Source: Microbispora catharanthi | Lineage (GTDB): Bacteria > Actinomycetota > Actinomycetes > Streptosporangiales > Streptosporangiaceae | DNA length: 64,000 nt | Reading direction: 5' to 3' | Assembly (NCBI RefSeq): GCF_006334915.2 | Contig: NZ_VDMA02000010.1 | Coordinates: forward strand, 62,001-126,000 | In this document: one piece after another, positions 25,958-40,250 of the stretch | How positions within the stretch are numbered: position 1 is the first letter of the stretch | How the letters are laid out: every line of letters starts with the position of its first letter | The notes under the pieces: model-generated | The model's database searches: none | What the model was told of the DNA's origin: nothing | Seen by the model: only the letters and a program-made list of their open reading frames with translations | Program-made: the position numbers and the translations under genes

Positions 25958-26485
25958 ATGGGCATCGACGCTCGACGCGGCCGCCTGGTTGAGCTGCTCG
26001 GCCCGGTGGTCGCCGCCGAGGGATTCGACCTGGAGGACGTCACGGTCACACCGGCGGGTCGCCGGCGGCTGGTGCGCGTCGTGGTGGACAAGGACGGCGG
26101 CGTGAGCCTGGACGACGTGGCCGACGTGAGCCAGTCCGTCTCCAAGCGGCTGGACGAGGTGGACGTCCTCGGCGGCAGCCCGTACGTCCTCGAGGTCACC
26201 TCTCCCGGAGTCGACAGGCCGCTCACCGAGCCGCGCCACTGGCGCCGGGCGCGCGGGCGGCTGGTGAAGGCGGAGCTGAGTGACGGCACCTCCGCGGAGG
26301 GCCGTGTGACCGAGGCCGACGAGACCGGTGTGGAGCTGGACGGCGCGCGCCGCATCGCGTACGGCGAGCTGGTGCGCGGCCGGGTGCAGGTCGAGTTCAA
26401 CCGGCGCGACGCCGGGCTCGACGACGAACTTGATGAGGACCTCGATGTCGACGAAGACATCGACGACGCCGACGACGAGGGCTAG
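25958..26485 (+). CDS. rimP: Ribosome maturation factor RimP
   Basis: A 175-residue RimP with the core [20 protein letters not shown] near residue 25, [18 protein letters not shown] near 50 and [26 protein letters not shown] near 75. RimP assists 30S maturation at the S12-dependent step. The C-terminus is strongly acidic ([20 protein letters not shown]), an extension found in many actinobacteria. GGGAGG lies 5 bp before the ATG. It heads the nusA-ylxR-infB cluster; nusA begins 10 bp after its stop. Confidence 0.93.
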   Translation: MGIDARRGRLVELLGPVVAAEGFDLEDVTVTPAGRRRLVRVVVDKDGGVSLDDVADVSQSVSKRLDEVDVLGGSPYVLEVTSPGVDRPLTEPRHWRRARGRLVKAELSDGTSAEGRVTEADETGVELDGARRIAYGELVRGRVQVEFNRRDAGLDDELDEDLDVDEDIDDADDEG

Positions 26486-26495
26486 GGGGAGCCTT

Positions 26496-27497
26496 GTGGA
26501 CATTGACATGAGCGTCCTGCGCAGCCTGGAGCGGGAGAAGGACATCTCCTTCGACCTGGTCGTCAAGGCGATCGAGGACGCATTGCTGATCGCGTACTTC
26601 CGCACGGAGGGCGCGGCGCAGAAGGCGCGGGCCGAGCTGGACCGCGACACGGGCCACGTGATCATCTGGGCCGCCGAGCTGGACGAGAACGGCGAGGTCG
26701 TGCGGGAGTACGACGACACCCCGTCCAACTTCAGCCGGATCGCCGCCACCACGGCCAAGCAGGTGATCCTCCAGCAGTTGCGCGACGCCGAGGACGAGGT
26801 CAACTTCGGCGAGTTCGCCAGCCGCGAGGGCGAGCTGGTCGCGGGCGTCATCCAGCAGGGCAAGGACCCGCGGGTGGTGCTGGTCGACCTCGGCAAGATC
26901 GAGGCGATCTTGCCGCACAACGAGCAGGTCCCGGGCGAGGAGTACGCGCACGGCGAGCGCATCCGCTGCTACGTGGTGCAGGTGAAGAAGGGGCCCAAGG
27001 GGCCGTCGGTCACCCTTTCGCGCACGCACCCCAACCTCGTGAAGAAGCTCTTCGCGCTGGAGGTGCCGGAGATCGCCGACGGCACGGTGGAGATCGCAGC
27101 CATCGCCCGTGAGGCCGGCCACCGCACCAAGATCGCGGTGAGGTCGCGCAAGCCCGGCGTCAACGCCAAGGGCGCCTGCATCGGCCCGATGGGCTCGCGC
27201 GTGCGCAACGTCATGACGGAGCTGCACGGCGAGAAGATCGACATCATCGACTGGTCGGAGGATCCGGCCGAGTTCGTCGGGAATGCCCTGTCGCCGGCGC
27301 GTGTTTCCCGTGTCGAGGTGGTCGACGCCGACAGCCGCACCGCGCGGGTGATCGTGCCCGACTACCAGTTGTCCCTGGCGATCGGCAAGGAGGGCCAGAA
27401 CGCCCGCCTCGCCAACCGTCTGACGGGCTGGCGGATCGACATCCGGCCGGACACCGAGCAGGCACCTGCTGATCCCGCTGATGCGTCGGCAAGGTAA
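26496..27497 (+). CDS. nusA: Transcription termination/antitermination factor NusA
   Basis: A 333-residue NusA. An N-terminal RNA-polymerase-binding domain (about 1-125), the S1 domain (about 130-195), then two KH domains; the KH region contains [18 protein letters not shown] and [24 protein letters not shown]. The C-terminal acidic repeats of Escherichia coli NusA are absent, normal in actinobacteria. The GTG at 26496 has GGGGGAG 4 bp upstream and gives the family-like start MDIDMS; the ATG at 26508 is internal. NusA modulates pausing and termination. The end overlaps ylxR by 17 bp. Confidence 0.95.
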   Translation: MDIDMSVLRSLEREKDISFDLVVKAIEDALLIAYFRTEGAAQKARAELDRDTGHVIIWAAELDENGEVVREYDDTPSNFSRIAATTAKQVILQQLRDAEDEVNFGEFASREGELVAGVIQQGKDPRVVLVDLGKIEAILPHNEQVPGEEYAHGERIRCYVVQVKKGPKGPSVTLSRTHPNLVKKLFALEVPEIADGTVEIAAIAREAGHRTKIAVRSRKPGVNAKGACIGPMGSRVRNVMTELHGEKIDIIDWSEDPAEFVGNALSPARVSRVEVVDADSRTARVIVPDYQLSLAIGKEGQNARLANRLTGWRIDIRPDTEQAPADPADASAR

Positions 27498-27783
27498 GCT
27501 GGAATATGGTTGCCGGGCAGCCCCGCTGAGAACATGTGTGGGCTGCCGGGTTCGCACGGTAAAGTCCGAGTTGCTCCGCTTGGTTGTGGTCGAGGGCGTG
27601 ATCGTCCCCGACACGCGAGGACGGCTCCCGGGACGCGGTGCCTCGTTGCACCCGTCCCCGCGCTGTCTGGAGCTCGCCGAGCGTCGCCGGGCGTTCCCAC
27701 GCGCGTTCCGCGCGCAGGGATCGCTTGACACGTCGCTCTTGCGGGCTCACTTGGAGGGGTTGACTCCGGGGCGGTCCGGGTGA
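27481..27783 (+). CDS. ylxR: YlxR family RNA-binding protein (DUF448)
   Basis: A 100-residue protein with the YlxR signatures [20 protein letters not shown] near residue 17, [28 protein letters not shown] near 41-69. The family sits between nusA and infB in most bacteria; in Firmicutes a homologue (RnpM) binds RNase P RNA. The ATG at 27481 lies within the nusA end, so translation is coupled. There is no better downstream start before the conserved RTCVGCR. Confidence 0.88.
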   Translation: MRRQGKLEYGCRAAPLRTCVGCRVRTVKSELLRLVVVEGVIVPDTRGRLPGRGASLHPSPRCLELAERRRAFPRAFRAQGSLDTSLLRAHLEGLTPGRSG

Positions 27784-27970
27784 ATGGTTACCGCTGGCCC
27801 TCGGTATCGGCTCCGGGAGCCAGGGCACAACGAAATTGTCATGTAGGACGCCGAGTTGATGGGCGGAGTCAGATTGCTATGAGCGCCTGATGAGCACGCG
27901 GCGATGAGTACGTTCAGGTAGCGACGGTCCGGCGGCACTGCGAGCCTCCCGGGCCGAGTTAGGGAGTGCA

Positions 27971-31042
<3,072 letters not shown>

Positions 31043-31051
31043 CGCTCCGTC

Positions 31052-31082
31052 CCGCCGCCCCCGCCACGCGCGGGGGCGGCGG
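31052..31082 (+). terminator. Hairpin after infB
   Basis: CCGCCGCCCCCG pairs with CGGGGGCGGCGG around a 7-nt loop, starting 9 bp after the infB stop. There is no U-tract, so it may attenuate or protect the 3' end rather than terminate fully. Confidence 0.6.
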
Positions 31083-31110
31083 CCGGGCGTCCGTGACGTG
31101 GTGACAACGC

Positions 31111-31410
31111 ATGTTCATCGGTGCTCTCACTCTTGACATCCTGCTGGGCGACGTCCGTTCGCTGAAGCAGAAGCGCTCGGTGGTCCGGCCGATCATCGCC
31201 GAGATCCAGCGGAAGTACCCCGCCGTCGCCGTCGCCGAGGCGGGCCACCTCGACCTGCACCGGCGCGCCGAGATCGGCGTCGCCGTGATATCGGCGTCCG
31301 CGGCCAACTGCGACGAGGTGCTGGACGCCTGCGAACGCCTGGTCGCCTACCACCCCGAGATCGAGCTGCTGTCCGCGCGGCGGCGGCTCTTCAACGACCA
31401 CGAGGAATAG
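31111..31410 (+). CDS. DUF503 family protein (YlxP-like)
   Basis: A 99-residue DUF503 protein: MFIGALTLDILLGDVRSLKQKRSVVRPI at the start, VAVAEAGHLDLHRRAEIGVAVIS in the middle, LERLVAYHPEIELLS-like end. A small ferredoxin-like-fold protein found between infB and rbfA in many Gram-positive bacteria; a role near ribosome assembly is suspected but unproven. No clear ribosome site precedes the ATG. Confidence 0.88.
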   Translation: MFIGALTLDILLGDVRSLKQKRSVVRPIIAEIQRKYPAVAVAEAGHLDLHRRAEIGVAVISASAANCDEVLDACERLVAYHPEIELLSARRRLFNDHEE

Positions 31411-31457
31411 ACGGCCCGGCCCGCGCGTCAGCCGTACAGATACGAGGGAGCGTGAGC

Positions 31458-31946
31458 ATGGACGCAGCGCGTGCCAGGAAGCTGGCCGACCGCATCCAGC
31501 AGGTGGTCGCGGAGATGCTGGAGCGGCGGATCAAGGATCCGCGGCTGGGGTTCGTGACGGTGACAGACGCGAGGGTCACCGCGGACCTGAGCGACGCGAC
31601 CGTCTACTACACGGTCTTCGGCTCCGAGGCGGAGCGGGCCGACACGGCCGCCGCCCTGGAGAGCGCCAAGGGCATCATCCGCTCCGAGGTCGGACGGCAG
31701 ACCGGCCTGCGGCACACTCCCAGCCTCACGTTCGTGCACGACCCCCTCCCCGACAGCGCCCGCCACATGAACGACCTCTTCGAACTGGCGAAGGCGAAGG
31801 ACGCGGAGATCGCCCGCCAGTCGGAGGGCGCGCAGTTCGCCGGCGACTCCGACCCCTACCGCTTCGAGGAGGACCTCGACGCCGAGGCGGCCGAGGAGGC
31901 GGGCGAGGACGAGCCCACCGGCCAGGCGGGGCGCCCCGCCCGGTGA
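31458..31946 (+). CDS. rbfA: 30S ribosome-binding factor RbfA
   Basis: A 162-residue RbfA with the KH-like core: RKLADRIQQVVAEMLERRIKDPRLGFVTVTDARVT, then VYYTVFGSE and GRQTGLRHTPSLTFVHDPLPD. RbfA aids 16S 5'-end processing and cold adaptation of the 30S subunit. The C-terminal 35 residues are acidic. GAGGGAG lies 7 bp before this ATG; the GTG at 31452 is only 1 bp from it. The stop overlaps nrnA (GTGA), so the two are coupled. Confidence 0.93.
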   Translation: MDAARARKLADRIQQVVAEMLERRIKDPRLGFVTVTDARVTADLSDATVYYTVFGSEAERADTAAALESAKGIIRSEVGRQTGLRHTPSLTFVHDPLPDSARHMNDLFELAKAKDAEIARQSEGAQFAGDSDPYRFEEDLDAEAAEEAGEDEPTGQAGRPAR

Positions 31947-32959
31947 CCACGAACGAAAGCGCCGTCGGCGAGGCGGACTGGCGGCGCGCGACCGAACTGA
32001 TCCGTGCGGCCGACACGCCGGCGCTCGCCTGCCACGTGTCCCCGGACGCGGACGCCCTCGGCTCGATGCTGGGCCTCGGGCTGGCGCTTGCGCGTACGGG
32101 CAAGAAGGTCGTCGCGTCCTTCGGTGACCGCGTATTCGCCGTGCCCCGGCTGCTGCGGTTCCTGCCCGGTCAGCACCTGCTGGTGGAGCCCCCGGCCTAC
32201 CCCGCCGAGCCCGACCTGATGATCACCTTCGACGCCTCCACGATGGAGCGGCTGGGCCTGCTCGCGCCCCACGCGGGCAAGGCCGGCGAACTCCTCGTGA
32301 TCGACCATCACGTGTCGAACACCCGCTTCGGGACGGTCCACCTCGTGGATCCCGGGGCGGCCTCGACCACGATGGTCGTCGAGGAGCTCATCGACCGGCT
32401 CGGCCTCCCGATCGACCGGGAGGTCGCCACCTGCCTGTACGCGGGGCTGGTGACCGACACCGGCTCCTTCCGGCACTCCATCACCACCCCGGCCGCGCAC
32501 GCCCTGGCCGGCCGGTTGCTGGCCACGGGGCTGCGCCCGGAGGAGATCGCCAGGGACCTGTGGGACCGCTCGCCGTTCGCGTACCTGCGGGTGCTCGGCA
32601 CGGCGCTCGGGCGGGCCACCCTGGAGCCGGACGCCGTAGGCGGCCTGGGGCTGGTGTGGACCTACGTGACCCGCGCCGACCGCGCCGCGGAGGGCCTGCC
32701 GTACGACGAGGTGGAAGGTATGATCGACGTCGTGCGCCGGGTCGACGAGGCGGAGGTCGCGGTCGTGCTCAAGGAGGACGACGAGGGCGGCTGGAACGTC
32801 TCGACCCGGTCGAAGGGCACGGTGGACGTGGCCCGGGCCTGCGCCGCGCTCGGCGGCGGCGGTCACCCGCGTGCCGCCGGGTTCTCCTCGGCGCTGACCG
32901 TGGCGGACACGATGGCCGCCCTGCGTCCCCTCCTCGCTCCGGAAGGGAGCCGGTCGTGA
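31943..32959 (+). CDS. nrnA: DHH-family phosphoesterase, NrnA-type oligoribonuclease/pAp phosphatase
   Basis: A 338-residue DHH/DHHA1 phosphoesterase. SPDADALGSMLGLGL near residue 34 and LLVIDHHVSNTRFG near 117 give the metal site, and the C-terminal DHHA1 domain contains RACAALGGGGHPRAAGFSS. NrnA degrades 2-5-nt RNAs and dephosphorylates pAp. GTG start at 31943 overlaps the rbfA stop; the stop overlaps truB, again as GTGA. The standard actinobacterial order rbfA-nrnA-truB is kept. Confidence 0.9.
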   Translation: MTTNESAVGEADWRRATELIRAADTPALACHVSPDADALGSMLGLGLALARTGKKVVASFGDRVFAVPRLLRFLPGQHLLVEPPAYPAEPDLMITFDASTMERLGLLAPHAGKAGELLVIDHHVSNTRFGTVHLVDPGAASTTMVVEELIDRLGLPIDREVATCLYAGLVTDTGSFRHSITTPAAHALAGRLLATGLRPEEIARDLWDRSPFAYLRVLGTALGRATLEPDAVGGLGLVWTYVTRADRAAEGLPYDEVEGMIDVVRRVDEAEVAVVLKEDDEGGWNVSTRSKGTVDVARACAALGGGGHPRAAGFSSALTVADTMAALRPLLAPEGSRS

Positions 32960-33855
32960 GCACGGCCAAAGCCAGAAGGACCCCGCCGCCGAGCGGTCTG
33001 ATCATCGTGGACAAGCCCGCCGACTGGACGTCGCACGACGTCGTCGGCAAGATGCGCGGCATCGCGGGGACCCGCAAGGTCGGCCACGCGGGCACGCTCG
33101 ACCCGATGGCCACCGGCGTGCTGGTGGTCGGGGTGGAGAAGGCGACCCGCCTCCTCGGGCACCTCGCGCTGACCGAGAAGGTCTACGAGGCGACGATCCG
33201 CCTGGGCGTGACGACGAACACCGACGACGCCGAGGGCGAGGTGGTCGCCACCACCCTCGCCGGGCACGTCACCGACGAGCAGGTGCGCAAGGGCGTCGCC
33301 GCGCTCACCGGCGAGATCATGCAGGTGCCGCCGCAGGTGAGCGCCATCAAGGTCGACGGGCAGCGGGCCTACAAGCGGGCCCGCGCCGGCGAGGAGGTGG
33401 CACTGGCCGCCCGGCCGGTCACGATCCACGCGTTCGAGGTCGGGGAGATCCGGCGGACCCCGGAGACGGTGGACCTGGACGCGGTGATCACCTGCTCCAG
33501 CGGCACCTACATCCGGGCGCTGGCCCGCGACCTCGGTGCGTCGCTCGGCGTCGGCGGCCATCTCACCCGGCTGCGCCGCACCCGCGTCGGGCCGTACGGC
33601 ATCGAGGCGGCGCGCACGATCGAGGACCTGGCCCGGGAGTGCGTGATCATGCCCATGGCCGACGCGGTGGCGGCGGCCTTCCCCCGCAGGGACGTGGGCG
33701 AGGACGAGGCGCGGCTGGTCGCGCACGGCGGGAGGCTGCGCGCGGCGGGCCTCGGGACGGGCCCGATCGGCGTCTTCGGGCCCGACGGCGCGCTGCTCGC
33801 GCTCGCCGAGGAGCGCGGCGGGACGGCCAGGCCTCTGGTGGTCTTCGCCTCCTGA
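32956..33855 (+). CDS. truB: tRNA pseudouridine-55 synthase
   Basis: A 299-residue TruB making Psi55 in the T-loop of tRNAs. The catalytic Asp is in KVGHAGTLDPMATGVLVVG near residue 40; KVYEATIRLGVTTNTDDAEGE and CSSGTYIRALARDLG follow. The C-terminal PUA-like part is present. GAAGGGAG precedes the GTG start, which overlaps the nrnA stop. A hairpin follows the gene. Confidence 0.94.
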   Translation: MSTAKARRTPPPSGLIIVDKPADWTSHDVVGKMRGIAGTRKVGHAGTLDPMATGVLVVGVEKATRLLGHLALTEKVYEATIRLGVTTNTDDAEGEVVATTLAGHVTDEQVRKGVAALTGEIMQVPPQVSAIKVDGQRAYKRARAGEEVALAARPVTIHAFEVGEIRRTPETVDLDAVITCSSGTYIRALARDLGASLGVGGHLTRLRRTRVGPYGIEAARTIEDLARECVIMPMADAVAAAFPRRDVGEDEARLVAHGGRLRAAGLGTGPIGVFGPDGALLALAEERGGTARPLVVFAS

Positions 33856-33856
33856 C

Positions 33857-33877
33857 GCCGGGGGCTGGTTCCCCGGC
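33857..33877 (+). terminator. Hairpin after truB
   Basis: GCCGGGG-GCTGGTT-CCCCGGC, a perfect 7-bp stem starting directly after the truB stop; no T-tract. Confidence 0.5.
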
Positions 33878-33977
33878 ACCCCGCGGGGCATGGCAGTCTT
33901 GTCTACTGCGCTTCCGATGCGGGGCAACTCAGCCGCCTTGCCGAAGGCGAGGCAATCAGACACGAAGCGAGGTCGAG

Positions 33978-34922
33978 GTGCAGAGCTGGCACGGGCTGGA
34001 CGAGGTCCCGCAGGACTGGGGCAGGTCCGTCGTCACGATCGGCGTGTTCGACGGTGTGCATCTCGGTCACCAGCGGATGGTGGCCCGCGCGGTGGACATG
34101 GCCCGCGACCTGGAGCTGCCCGCCGTGGCGGTCACCTTCGACCCGCACCCCGACGAGGTCGTGCGGCCGGGCAGTCATCCGCCGCGGCTCACCACCACCG
34201 ACCGCCGGGCCGAGCTGCTCTTCGCGCTGGGCATGGACGCGGTGTGCGTGCTGCCGTTCACGCTGGAGTTCTCCCGGATGTCGCCGGACGAGTTCGTCCA
34301 GACGGCTCTGGTCGACCGGCTGCACGCGGCGGGGGTCGTGGTGGGGGAGAACTTCCGCTTCGGCCACAAGGCGTCGGGCGACCTGGAGACGCTGCGGACG
34401 CTGGGGGAGAAGTACGACTTCCAGGCCGAGGGCGTGCCCCTGGTCAGCGACGGCGACGCCATCTCCTCCACGGTGATCCGGGAGCGGCTGGCCGTGGGTG
34501 ACGTCGCGGGCGCGGCCGTCCTGATGGGCCGCCCGCACCGGGTCGAGGGCGTGGTGGTCCGGGGCCACCAGCGCGGCCGGGCGCTCGGCTTCCCCACCGC
34601 CAACGTCGAGTCGCCGCAGCACACCGCCATCCCCGCCGAGGGCGTCTACGCGGGATGGCTGCAGTGCACCCAGAGCCCCTCGCCGTACGAGGGGGAGCGC
34701 TGGCCGGCCGCGATCTCGATCGGGACCAACCCCACGTTCGACGGGGTGGAGCGAACGGTCGAGGCGTACGCGCTGGACCGCGACGACCTGGACCTGTACG
34801 GCGCGCACGTGGCCGTGGACTTCGGCGAGCGGCTGCGCGACACGCTGAGGTTCGACTCGATCGAGGCGCTGATCGAGCAGATGCACGCCGACGTCGCCAG
34901 GGCCCGCGAGTTCACCTCCTGA
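33978..34922 (+). CDS. ribF: Bifunctional riboflavin kinase/FAD synthetase
   Basis: A 314-residue RibF converting riboflavin to FMN and FAD. The N-terminal nucleotidyltransferase has TIGVFDGVHLGHQRMV near residue 24 and later AVTFDPHPDEV; ISSTVIRERLAVGDV and the kinase signature GRALGFPTANVESP near 195 mark the second half. GTG start at 33978 with GAGGTCGAG just upstream. A 122-bp gap from truB may hold its own promoter. Location before rpsO is typical. Confidence 0.94.
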   Translation: MQSWHGLDEVPQDWGRSVVTIGVFDGVHLGHQRMVARAVDMARDLELPAVAVTFDPHPDEVVRPGSHPPRLTTTDRRAELLFALGMDAVCVLPFTLEFSRMSPDEFVQTALVDRLHAAGVVVGENFRFGHKASGDLETLRTLGEKYDFQAEGVPLVSDGDAISSTVIRERLAVGDVAGAAVLMGRPHRVEGVVVRGHQRGRALGFPTANVESPQHTAIPAEGVYAGWLQCTQSPSPYEGERWPAAISIGTNPTFDGVERTVEAYALDRDDLDLYGAHVAVDFGERLRDTLRFDSIEALIEQMHADVARAREFTS

Positions 34923-35098
34923 ACCTGCTGCGTGGCGCGTCGTGACTGGATGTGTCCGACGAGCTGGTAGGGTTGTATGTCAGCCATGCTCAGGTGGTGT
35001 GAGCCACCCGGCTGTCCTGTCACGGCGACTGTAGGCACGCACGGTCGTTCGCGGGATGGGAACCGTTGCGCGTGCCATTTCACCAGAACGGAGAAGCA

Positions 35099-35368
35099 GT
35101 GTCGCTTGACGCCGCTACCACCAAGTCCATCATCAGCGAGTACGGCACCACCGAGGGTGACACCGGGTCGCCGGAGGTCCAGATCGCGCTTCTGAGCAAG
35201 CGGATCAGCGACCTCACCGAGCACCTGAAGACGCACAAGCACGACCACCACAGCCGTCGTGGTCTGCTCCTGCTGGTGGGCCGCCGGCGCCGGCTGCTGA
35301 AGTACCTGCAGGCCAAGGACATCACCCGCTACCGCTCCCTCATTGAGCGGCTGGGCCTTCGCCGATAA
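35099..35368 (+). CDS. rpsO: 30S ribosomal protein S15
   Basis: An 89-residue S15, full length: [52 protein letters not shown], ending LIERLGLRR. It binds the 16S central domain. GTG start with GGAGAA 6 bp upstream. It is followed by a strong intrinsic terminator, then pnp, the same pair known for S15 and PNPase co-regulation in other bacteria. Confidence 0.96.
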   Translation: MSLDAATTKSIISEYGTTEGDTGSPEVQIALLSKRISDLTEHLKTHKHDHHSRRGLLLLVGRRRRLLKYLQAKDITRYRSLIERLGLRR

Positions 35369-35375
35369 GGTGAGG

Positions 35376-35406
35376 AAGGAGCGGCGATTCTTCGCCGCTC
35401 CTTTTC
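35376..35406 (+). terminator. Intrinsic terminator after rpsO
   Basis: AAGGAGCGGCGA pairs perfectly with TCGCCGCTCCTT across a TTCT loop and is followed by TTCC. It is the best rho-independent terminator in the window and separates rpsO from pnp. Confidence 0.85.
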
Positions 35407-35534
35407 CATAACCGGCCACAATGGCCTGAGCACAACAACCGAATAGCCGAGACCAAGTGCCCCGCGTCCGCAAGCAAGCCGCAGCGCGATCCCGCGGCGT
35501 GAGAGGGCCGGTCCTCGGTAGTGGCCCCCGGTCG

Positions 35535-35552
35535 GCACGGCGACAGCCGTGC
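35535..35552 (+). promoter_or_regulatory. Hairpin in the pnp leader
   Basis: GCACGGC-GACA-GCCGTGC. A perfect 12-bp palindrome, CTTCGATCGAAG, follows at 35567-35578. The 240-bp rpsO-pnp gap thus contains stem structures, as expected for the RNase III/PNPase autoregulation known in other bacteria; function here is inferred. Confidence 0.45.
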
Positions 35553-35649
35553 GGACGGACCGGGCGCTTCGATCGAAGACCGGCACTGCACCTGAACGGG
35601 GAGCCCGGCGACGCAGGACGCGGGAGACCGACCCAAGAGGAGGTCCCCC

Positions 35650-37971
35650 GTGGAGGGTGTCCACAGCACAGAGGCCGTTATCGACAACGGTCCCTTCGGC
35701 ACGCGCACGATCAGGTTCGAGACCGGGCGGCTGGCCCGGCAGGCGGCGGGCAGCGCCGTCGCGTACCTGGACGACGAGACGATGATCCTGTCCGCGACCA
35801 CCGCGTCCAAGCATCCCAAGGAGAACCTGGACTTCTTCCCGCTGACGGTCGACGTCGAGGAGCGGATGTACGCGGCCGGCCGCATTCCCGGCTCGTTCTT
35901 CCGCCGGGAGGGCAGGCCGTCCGAGGACGCGATCCTCACCTGCCGTCTCATCGACCGGCCGCTGCGCCCGTCGTTCGTGAAGGGCCTGCGCAACGAGATC
36001 CAGATCGTCGCGACGGTCATGGCCCTGCACCCCGAGCACCTGTACGACGTGATCGCGATCAACGCCGCGAGCATGTCCACGCAGCTCGCCGGGCTGCCGT
36101 TCTCCGGCCCGATCGGCGGCGTGCGCGTCGCGCTGATCGACGGCCAGTGGGTGGCGTTCCCGACCCACACCGACCTGGAGCGCGCCACGTTCGACATGGT
36201 CGTCGCCGGGCGCGTCCTGGCCGACGGCGACGTCGCGATCATGATGGTCGAGGCCGAGTCGACCCGCGACACGCTCAAGCTGGTCGCCGATGGCGCGGTC
36301 GCCCCGACCGAGGAGGCCGTGGCCCAGGGCCTGGAGGCCGCCAAGCCGTTCATCAAGGTGCTCTGCGAGGCCCAGTCGAAGCTGGCCGAGGTCGCCGCCA
36401 AGCCGACCGCCGAGTACCCGATCTTCCTCGACTACCAGGACGACGCCCTGGAGGCCGTGACCGCCGCCGTGAAGAGCGAGCTCGCCTCGGCGCTGACGAT
36501 CGCGGGCAAGCAGGAGCGCGAGCTGGAGATCGAGCGGGTCAAGATGCTGGCGGCGGAGAAGCTGCTGCCCGACTTCGAGGGCCGTGAGAAGGAGATCGGC
36601 GCCGCGTTCCGGTCGCTCACCAAGAAGCTGATGCGCGAGCGCGTCATCAGCGAGGGCGTCCGCATCGACGGCCGCGGGCCGAAGGACATCCGGCAGCTCA
36701 ACGCCGAGGTCCACGTGGTGCCGCGGGTGCACGGGTCGGCCCTGTTCGAGCGGGGCGAGACGCAGATCCTCGGCATCACGACGCTGAACATGCTGCGCAT
36801 GGAGCAGATGATCGACACGCTCAATCCCGAGCGGACCAAGCGCTACATGCACAACTACAACTTCCCGCCGTACTCCACGGGCGAGACGGGCCGCGTCGGT
36901 TCGCCGAAGCGCCGCGAGATCGGCCACGGCGCGCTGGCCGAGCGGGCGCTGATCCCCGTGCTGCCGACGCGTGAGGAGTTCCCGTACGCCATCCGGCAGG
37001 TGTCGGAGGCGCTCGGATCGAACGGCTCGACCTCCATGGGGTCGGTCTGCGCCTCGACGATGGCCCTGCTCGACGCGGGTGTCCCGCTCAAGGAGATGGT
37101 CGCCGGCATCGCGATGGGGCTCATCGGCGAGGGCGACACCTACGTCACGCTGACCGACATCCTCGGGGCCGAGGACGCCATGGGCGACATGGACTTCAAG
37201 GTCGCCGGCACCAAGGACGTCATCACCGCGCTGCAGCTGGACACCAAGCTGGACGGCATCCCGGCCAGCGTGCTGGCCGCCGCGCTGAAGCAGGCGAGGG
37301 GCGCCCGGCTCGCGATCCTCGACGTGATGCAGGAGGCGATCGACTCCCCGGCGGAGATGAACCCGACCGCGCCTCGCATCATCACGATCAAGGTCCCGGT
37401 AGACAAGATCGGCGAGGTCATCGGCCCGAAGGGCAAGATGATCAACCAGATCCAGGACGACACGGGCGCCGAGATCACCATCGAGGACGACGGCACGATC
37501 TACATCGGCGCCACCGACGGCCCGTCCGCCGAGGCCGCCCGTACGCTGATCAACGGCATCGCGAACCCGCACATGCCGGAGGTCGGCGAGCGTTACCTGG
37601 GCACGGTCGTCAAGATCGCCGCCTTCGGCGCGTTCGTCTCGCTGCTGCCGGGCAAGGACGGCCTGCTGCACGTCTCGCAGATCCGCAAGCTGCACGGCGG
37701 CCGCCGGATCGAGAACGTCGAGGACGTCATGAACGTCGGCGAGAAGATCCAGGTGGAGATCGCCGAGATCGACTCGCGTGGCAAGCTCTCGCTGGTCCCG
37801 GTCGAGGTGGTCGAGAAGGAGGCCGCCGAGAAGGCCGCCGCGGACGAGAACGGCGAGGCCGCGCCCGCTCCGGCGGAGGCCGCCGCCGCGCCGGCGGATG
37901 AGGAGCAGCCGCGAACGCCGCGGCGCAGCCGCAGCCGCACCCGTGGCGGTCGGGACGAGCGCAACTCGTGA
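35650..37971 (+). CDS. pnp: Polynucleotide phosphorylase (guanosine pentaphosphate synthetase GpsI type)
   Basis: A 773-residue PNPase: RNase PH core 1 (about 1-150), helical domain, RNase PH core 2 (about 330-560, with [12 protein letters not shown] and [22 protein letters not shown]), a KH domain with [20 protein letters not shown] near 590, and an S1 domain with [30 protein letters not shown] near 650. It degrades and polyadenylates RNA; in streptomycetes this type also makes pppGpp. The acidic/Ala-rich C-terminal tail ends in Arg/Ser repeats. AGGAGG lies 8 bp before the GTG start. Confidence 0.95.
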   Translation: MEGVHSTEAVIDNGPFGTRTIRFETGRLARQAAGSAVAYLDDETMILSATTASKHPKENLDFFPLTVDVEERMYAAGRIPGSFFRREGRPSEDAILTCRLIDRPLRPSFVKGLRNEIQIVATVMALHPEHLYDVIAINAASMSTQLAGLPFSGPIGGVRVALIDGQWVAFPTHTDLERATFDMVVAGRVLADGDVAIMMVEAESTRDTLKLVADGAVAPTEEAVAQGLEAAKPFIKVLCEAQSKLAEVAAKPTAEYPIFLDYQDDALEAVTAAVKSELASALTIAGKQERELEIERVKMLAAEKLLPDFEGREKEIGAAFRSLTKKLMRERVISEGVRIDGRGPKDIRQLNAEVHVVPRVHGSALFERGETQILGITTLNMLRMEQMIDTLNPERTKRYMHNYNFPPYSTGETGRVGSPKRREIGHGALAERALIPVLPTREEFPYAIRQVSEALGSNGSTSMGSVCASTMALLDAGVPLKEMVAGIAMGLIGEGDTYVTLTDILGAEDAMGDMDFKVAGTKDVITALQLDTKLDGIPASVLAAALKQARGARLAILDVMQEAIDSPAEMNPTAPRIITIKVPVDKIGEVIGPKGKMINQIQDDTGAEITIEDDGTIYIGATDGPSAEAARTLINGIANPHMPEVGERYLGTVVKIAAFGAFVSLLPGKDGLLHVSQIRKLHGGRRIENVEDVMNVGEKIQVEIAEIDSRGKLSLVPVEVVEKEAAEKAAADENGEAAPAPAEAAAAPADEEQPRTPRRSRSRTRGGRDERNS

Positions 37972-39278
37972 CGACTGAGACACTGTTCCCGGGCAAGGAC
38001 GGTGCGGGGGTCATCCGCCGCACCGTCCTCCCCGGCGGCCTGCGGGTCGTGACCGAGACGATGCCGACCGTGCGCAGTGTGGCGGTCGGCCTCTGGGTGG
38101 GCATCGGGTCGCGCGACGAGGCCCCCGAGCACATGGGGGCCACCCACTTCCTGGAGCACCTGCTCTTCAAGGGCACGCCCACGCGCGACGCCATGGAGAT
38201 CTCGGCGTCCATCGAGGGCATCGGCGGTGAGATCAACGCGTTCACCGCCAAGGAGTACACCTGCTACTACGCCCGGGTGCTCGACGAGGACCTGCCGCTG
38301 GCGATCGACGTGCTCGCCGACGTGGTGACCTCCTCGCTGATCACCGAGGAGGACGTGGAGTCGGAGCGCGGCGTGATCCTGGAGGAGATCGCCATGCACG
38401 ACGACGACCCCTCCGACGTGGTGCACGAGCAGTTCTCCGCCGAGCTGTACGGCGACACGCCGATCGGCCGCCCGATCCTCGGCAACGAGGAGTCGATCAA
38501 CGCGCTCAGCCGTGACCGCATCCGCGAGTACTACCAGCGGTTCTACGTCCCGCCCCGCACGGTCGTGTCGGTGGCGGGCAACATCGACCACGAGCAGGTG
38601 GTCGCACTGGTCGCGGCGGCGTACGAGCGGGCGGGCGCGCTGGGCGGCTCCGCCGCGCCCGCGTCCCCGCGCATCGGCGGCCCCGGCGTGGACGTCAGGA
38701 CCGGTGTCCGGGTGGTCGACCGGCCCACCGAGCAGGCCAACCTGGTCCTCGGCATGACCGCCTTCCACCGCAACGACGACCGGCGCTTCGCCCTCGGCGT
38801 CCTGAACGCCGCGCTCGGCGGCGGCATGTCGTCGCGTCTGTTCCAGGAGATCCGGGAGAAGCGCGGCCTTGCCTACAGCGCCTACAGCTACACCTCGCAG
38901 TACGCCGACACCGGCCAGTTCGGCATCTACGTGGGCTGCCTGCCCTCGAAGGTGGACGACGTGCTGAAGATCTGCCGTGACGAGGTGGCCAGGGTCGTGG
39001 CCGAGGGGATCAGCGCCGACGAGATCGCCCGCGGCAAGGGCCAGATGCGCGGCGGACTGGTGCTCGGCCTGGAGGACACCGGCTCGCGCATGTCCAGGAT
39101 CGGCAAGAGCGAGCTCGTGTACGAGCGGCTCATGACGGTCGACGAGGTGCTCGGGCGGATCGAGGCGGTCACCCCCGAGGAGATCGCCGCGGTCGCGGAG
39201 GACATCCTCAACCGGCCGCTGACGCTCGCGGTGATCGGTCCCTACACCGACAAGGACTTCGGCTCCGCCATCGCCTGA
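37968..39278 (+). CDS. M16 family zinc metallopeptidase
   Basis: A 436-residue M16B peptidase. The inverted zinc motif HFLEH is near residue 60 in [15 protein letters not shown], with the third ligand Glu in the [13 protein letters not shown] region near 135. A C-terminal inactive-like half carries [19 protein letters not shown]. Homologues (PepR, MPP-like) follow pnp in most actinobacteria. No signal peptide, so cytoplasmic. The GTG start overlaps the pnp stop (GTGA), giving tight coupling to RNA decay genes. Confidence 0.92.
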   Translation: MTTETLFPGKDGAGVIRRTVLPGGLRVVTETMPTVRSVAVGLWVGIGSRDEAPEHMGATHFLEHLLFKGTPTRDAMEISASIEGIGGEINAFTAKEYTCYYARVLDEDLPLAIDVLADVVTSSLITEEDVESERGVILEEIAMHDDDPSDVVHEQFSAELYGDTPIGRPILGNEESINALSRDRIREYYQRFYVPPRTVVSVAGNIDHEQVVALVAAAYERAGALGGSAAPASPRIGGPGVDVRTGVRVVDRPTEQANLVLGMTAFHRNDDRRFALGVLNAALGGGMSSRLFQEIREKRGLAYSAYSYTSQYADTGQFGIYVGCLPSKVDDVLKICRDEVARVVAEGISADEIARGKGQMRGGLVLGLEDTGSRMSRIGKSELVYERLMTVDEVLGRIEAVTPEEIAAVAEDILNRPLTLAVIGPYTDKDFGSAIA

Positions 39279-39289
39279 CCGTGCCGTTG

Positions 39290-39327
39290 GAGGCCGCGCC
39301 GATGCTCTTCCGCACCGGCGCGGCCTC
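39290..39327 (+). terminator. Terminator after the M16 peptidase gene
   Basis: GAGGCCGCGCCG pairs perfectly over 12 bp with CGGCGCGGCCTC across a 14-nt loop, 12 bp after the stop. Confidence 0.75.
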
Positions 39328-39357
39328 GTCGTTCCTCCCCCTACGGCTCTCGCCTGA

Positions 39358-40182
<825 letters not shown>

Positions 40183-40194
40183 TAGTCGCGCCCG

Positions 40195-40233
40195 CCGCCC
40201 GGCCTGGACGTCATCCCGGACAGGGCCGGGCGG
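40195..40233 (+). terminator. Hairpin after dapB
   Basis: CCGCCCGGCC and GGCCGGGCGG, perfect 10-bp arms with a 19-nt loop, 13 bp after the stop. A second perfect stem, GTCGACCGGC-TCAGC-GCCGGTCGAC, follows at 40251-40275. Confidence 0.65.
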
Positions 40234-40250
40234 CCTCTCGTCGTTGCGCG

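Noticed and set aside
35329-37983. Long minus-strand frame (over 880 codons) opposite pnp
   Set aside because: It is a mirror of the GC-rich pnp codons, low-complexity in composition and has no domain; pnp on the plus strand is certain.
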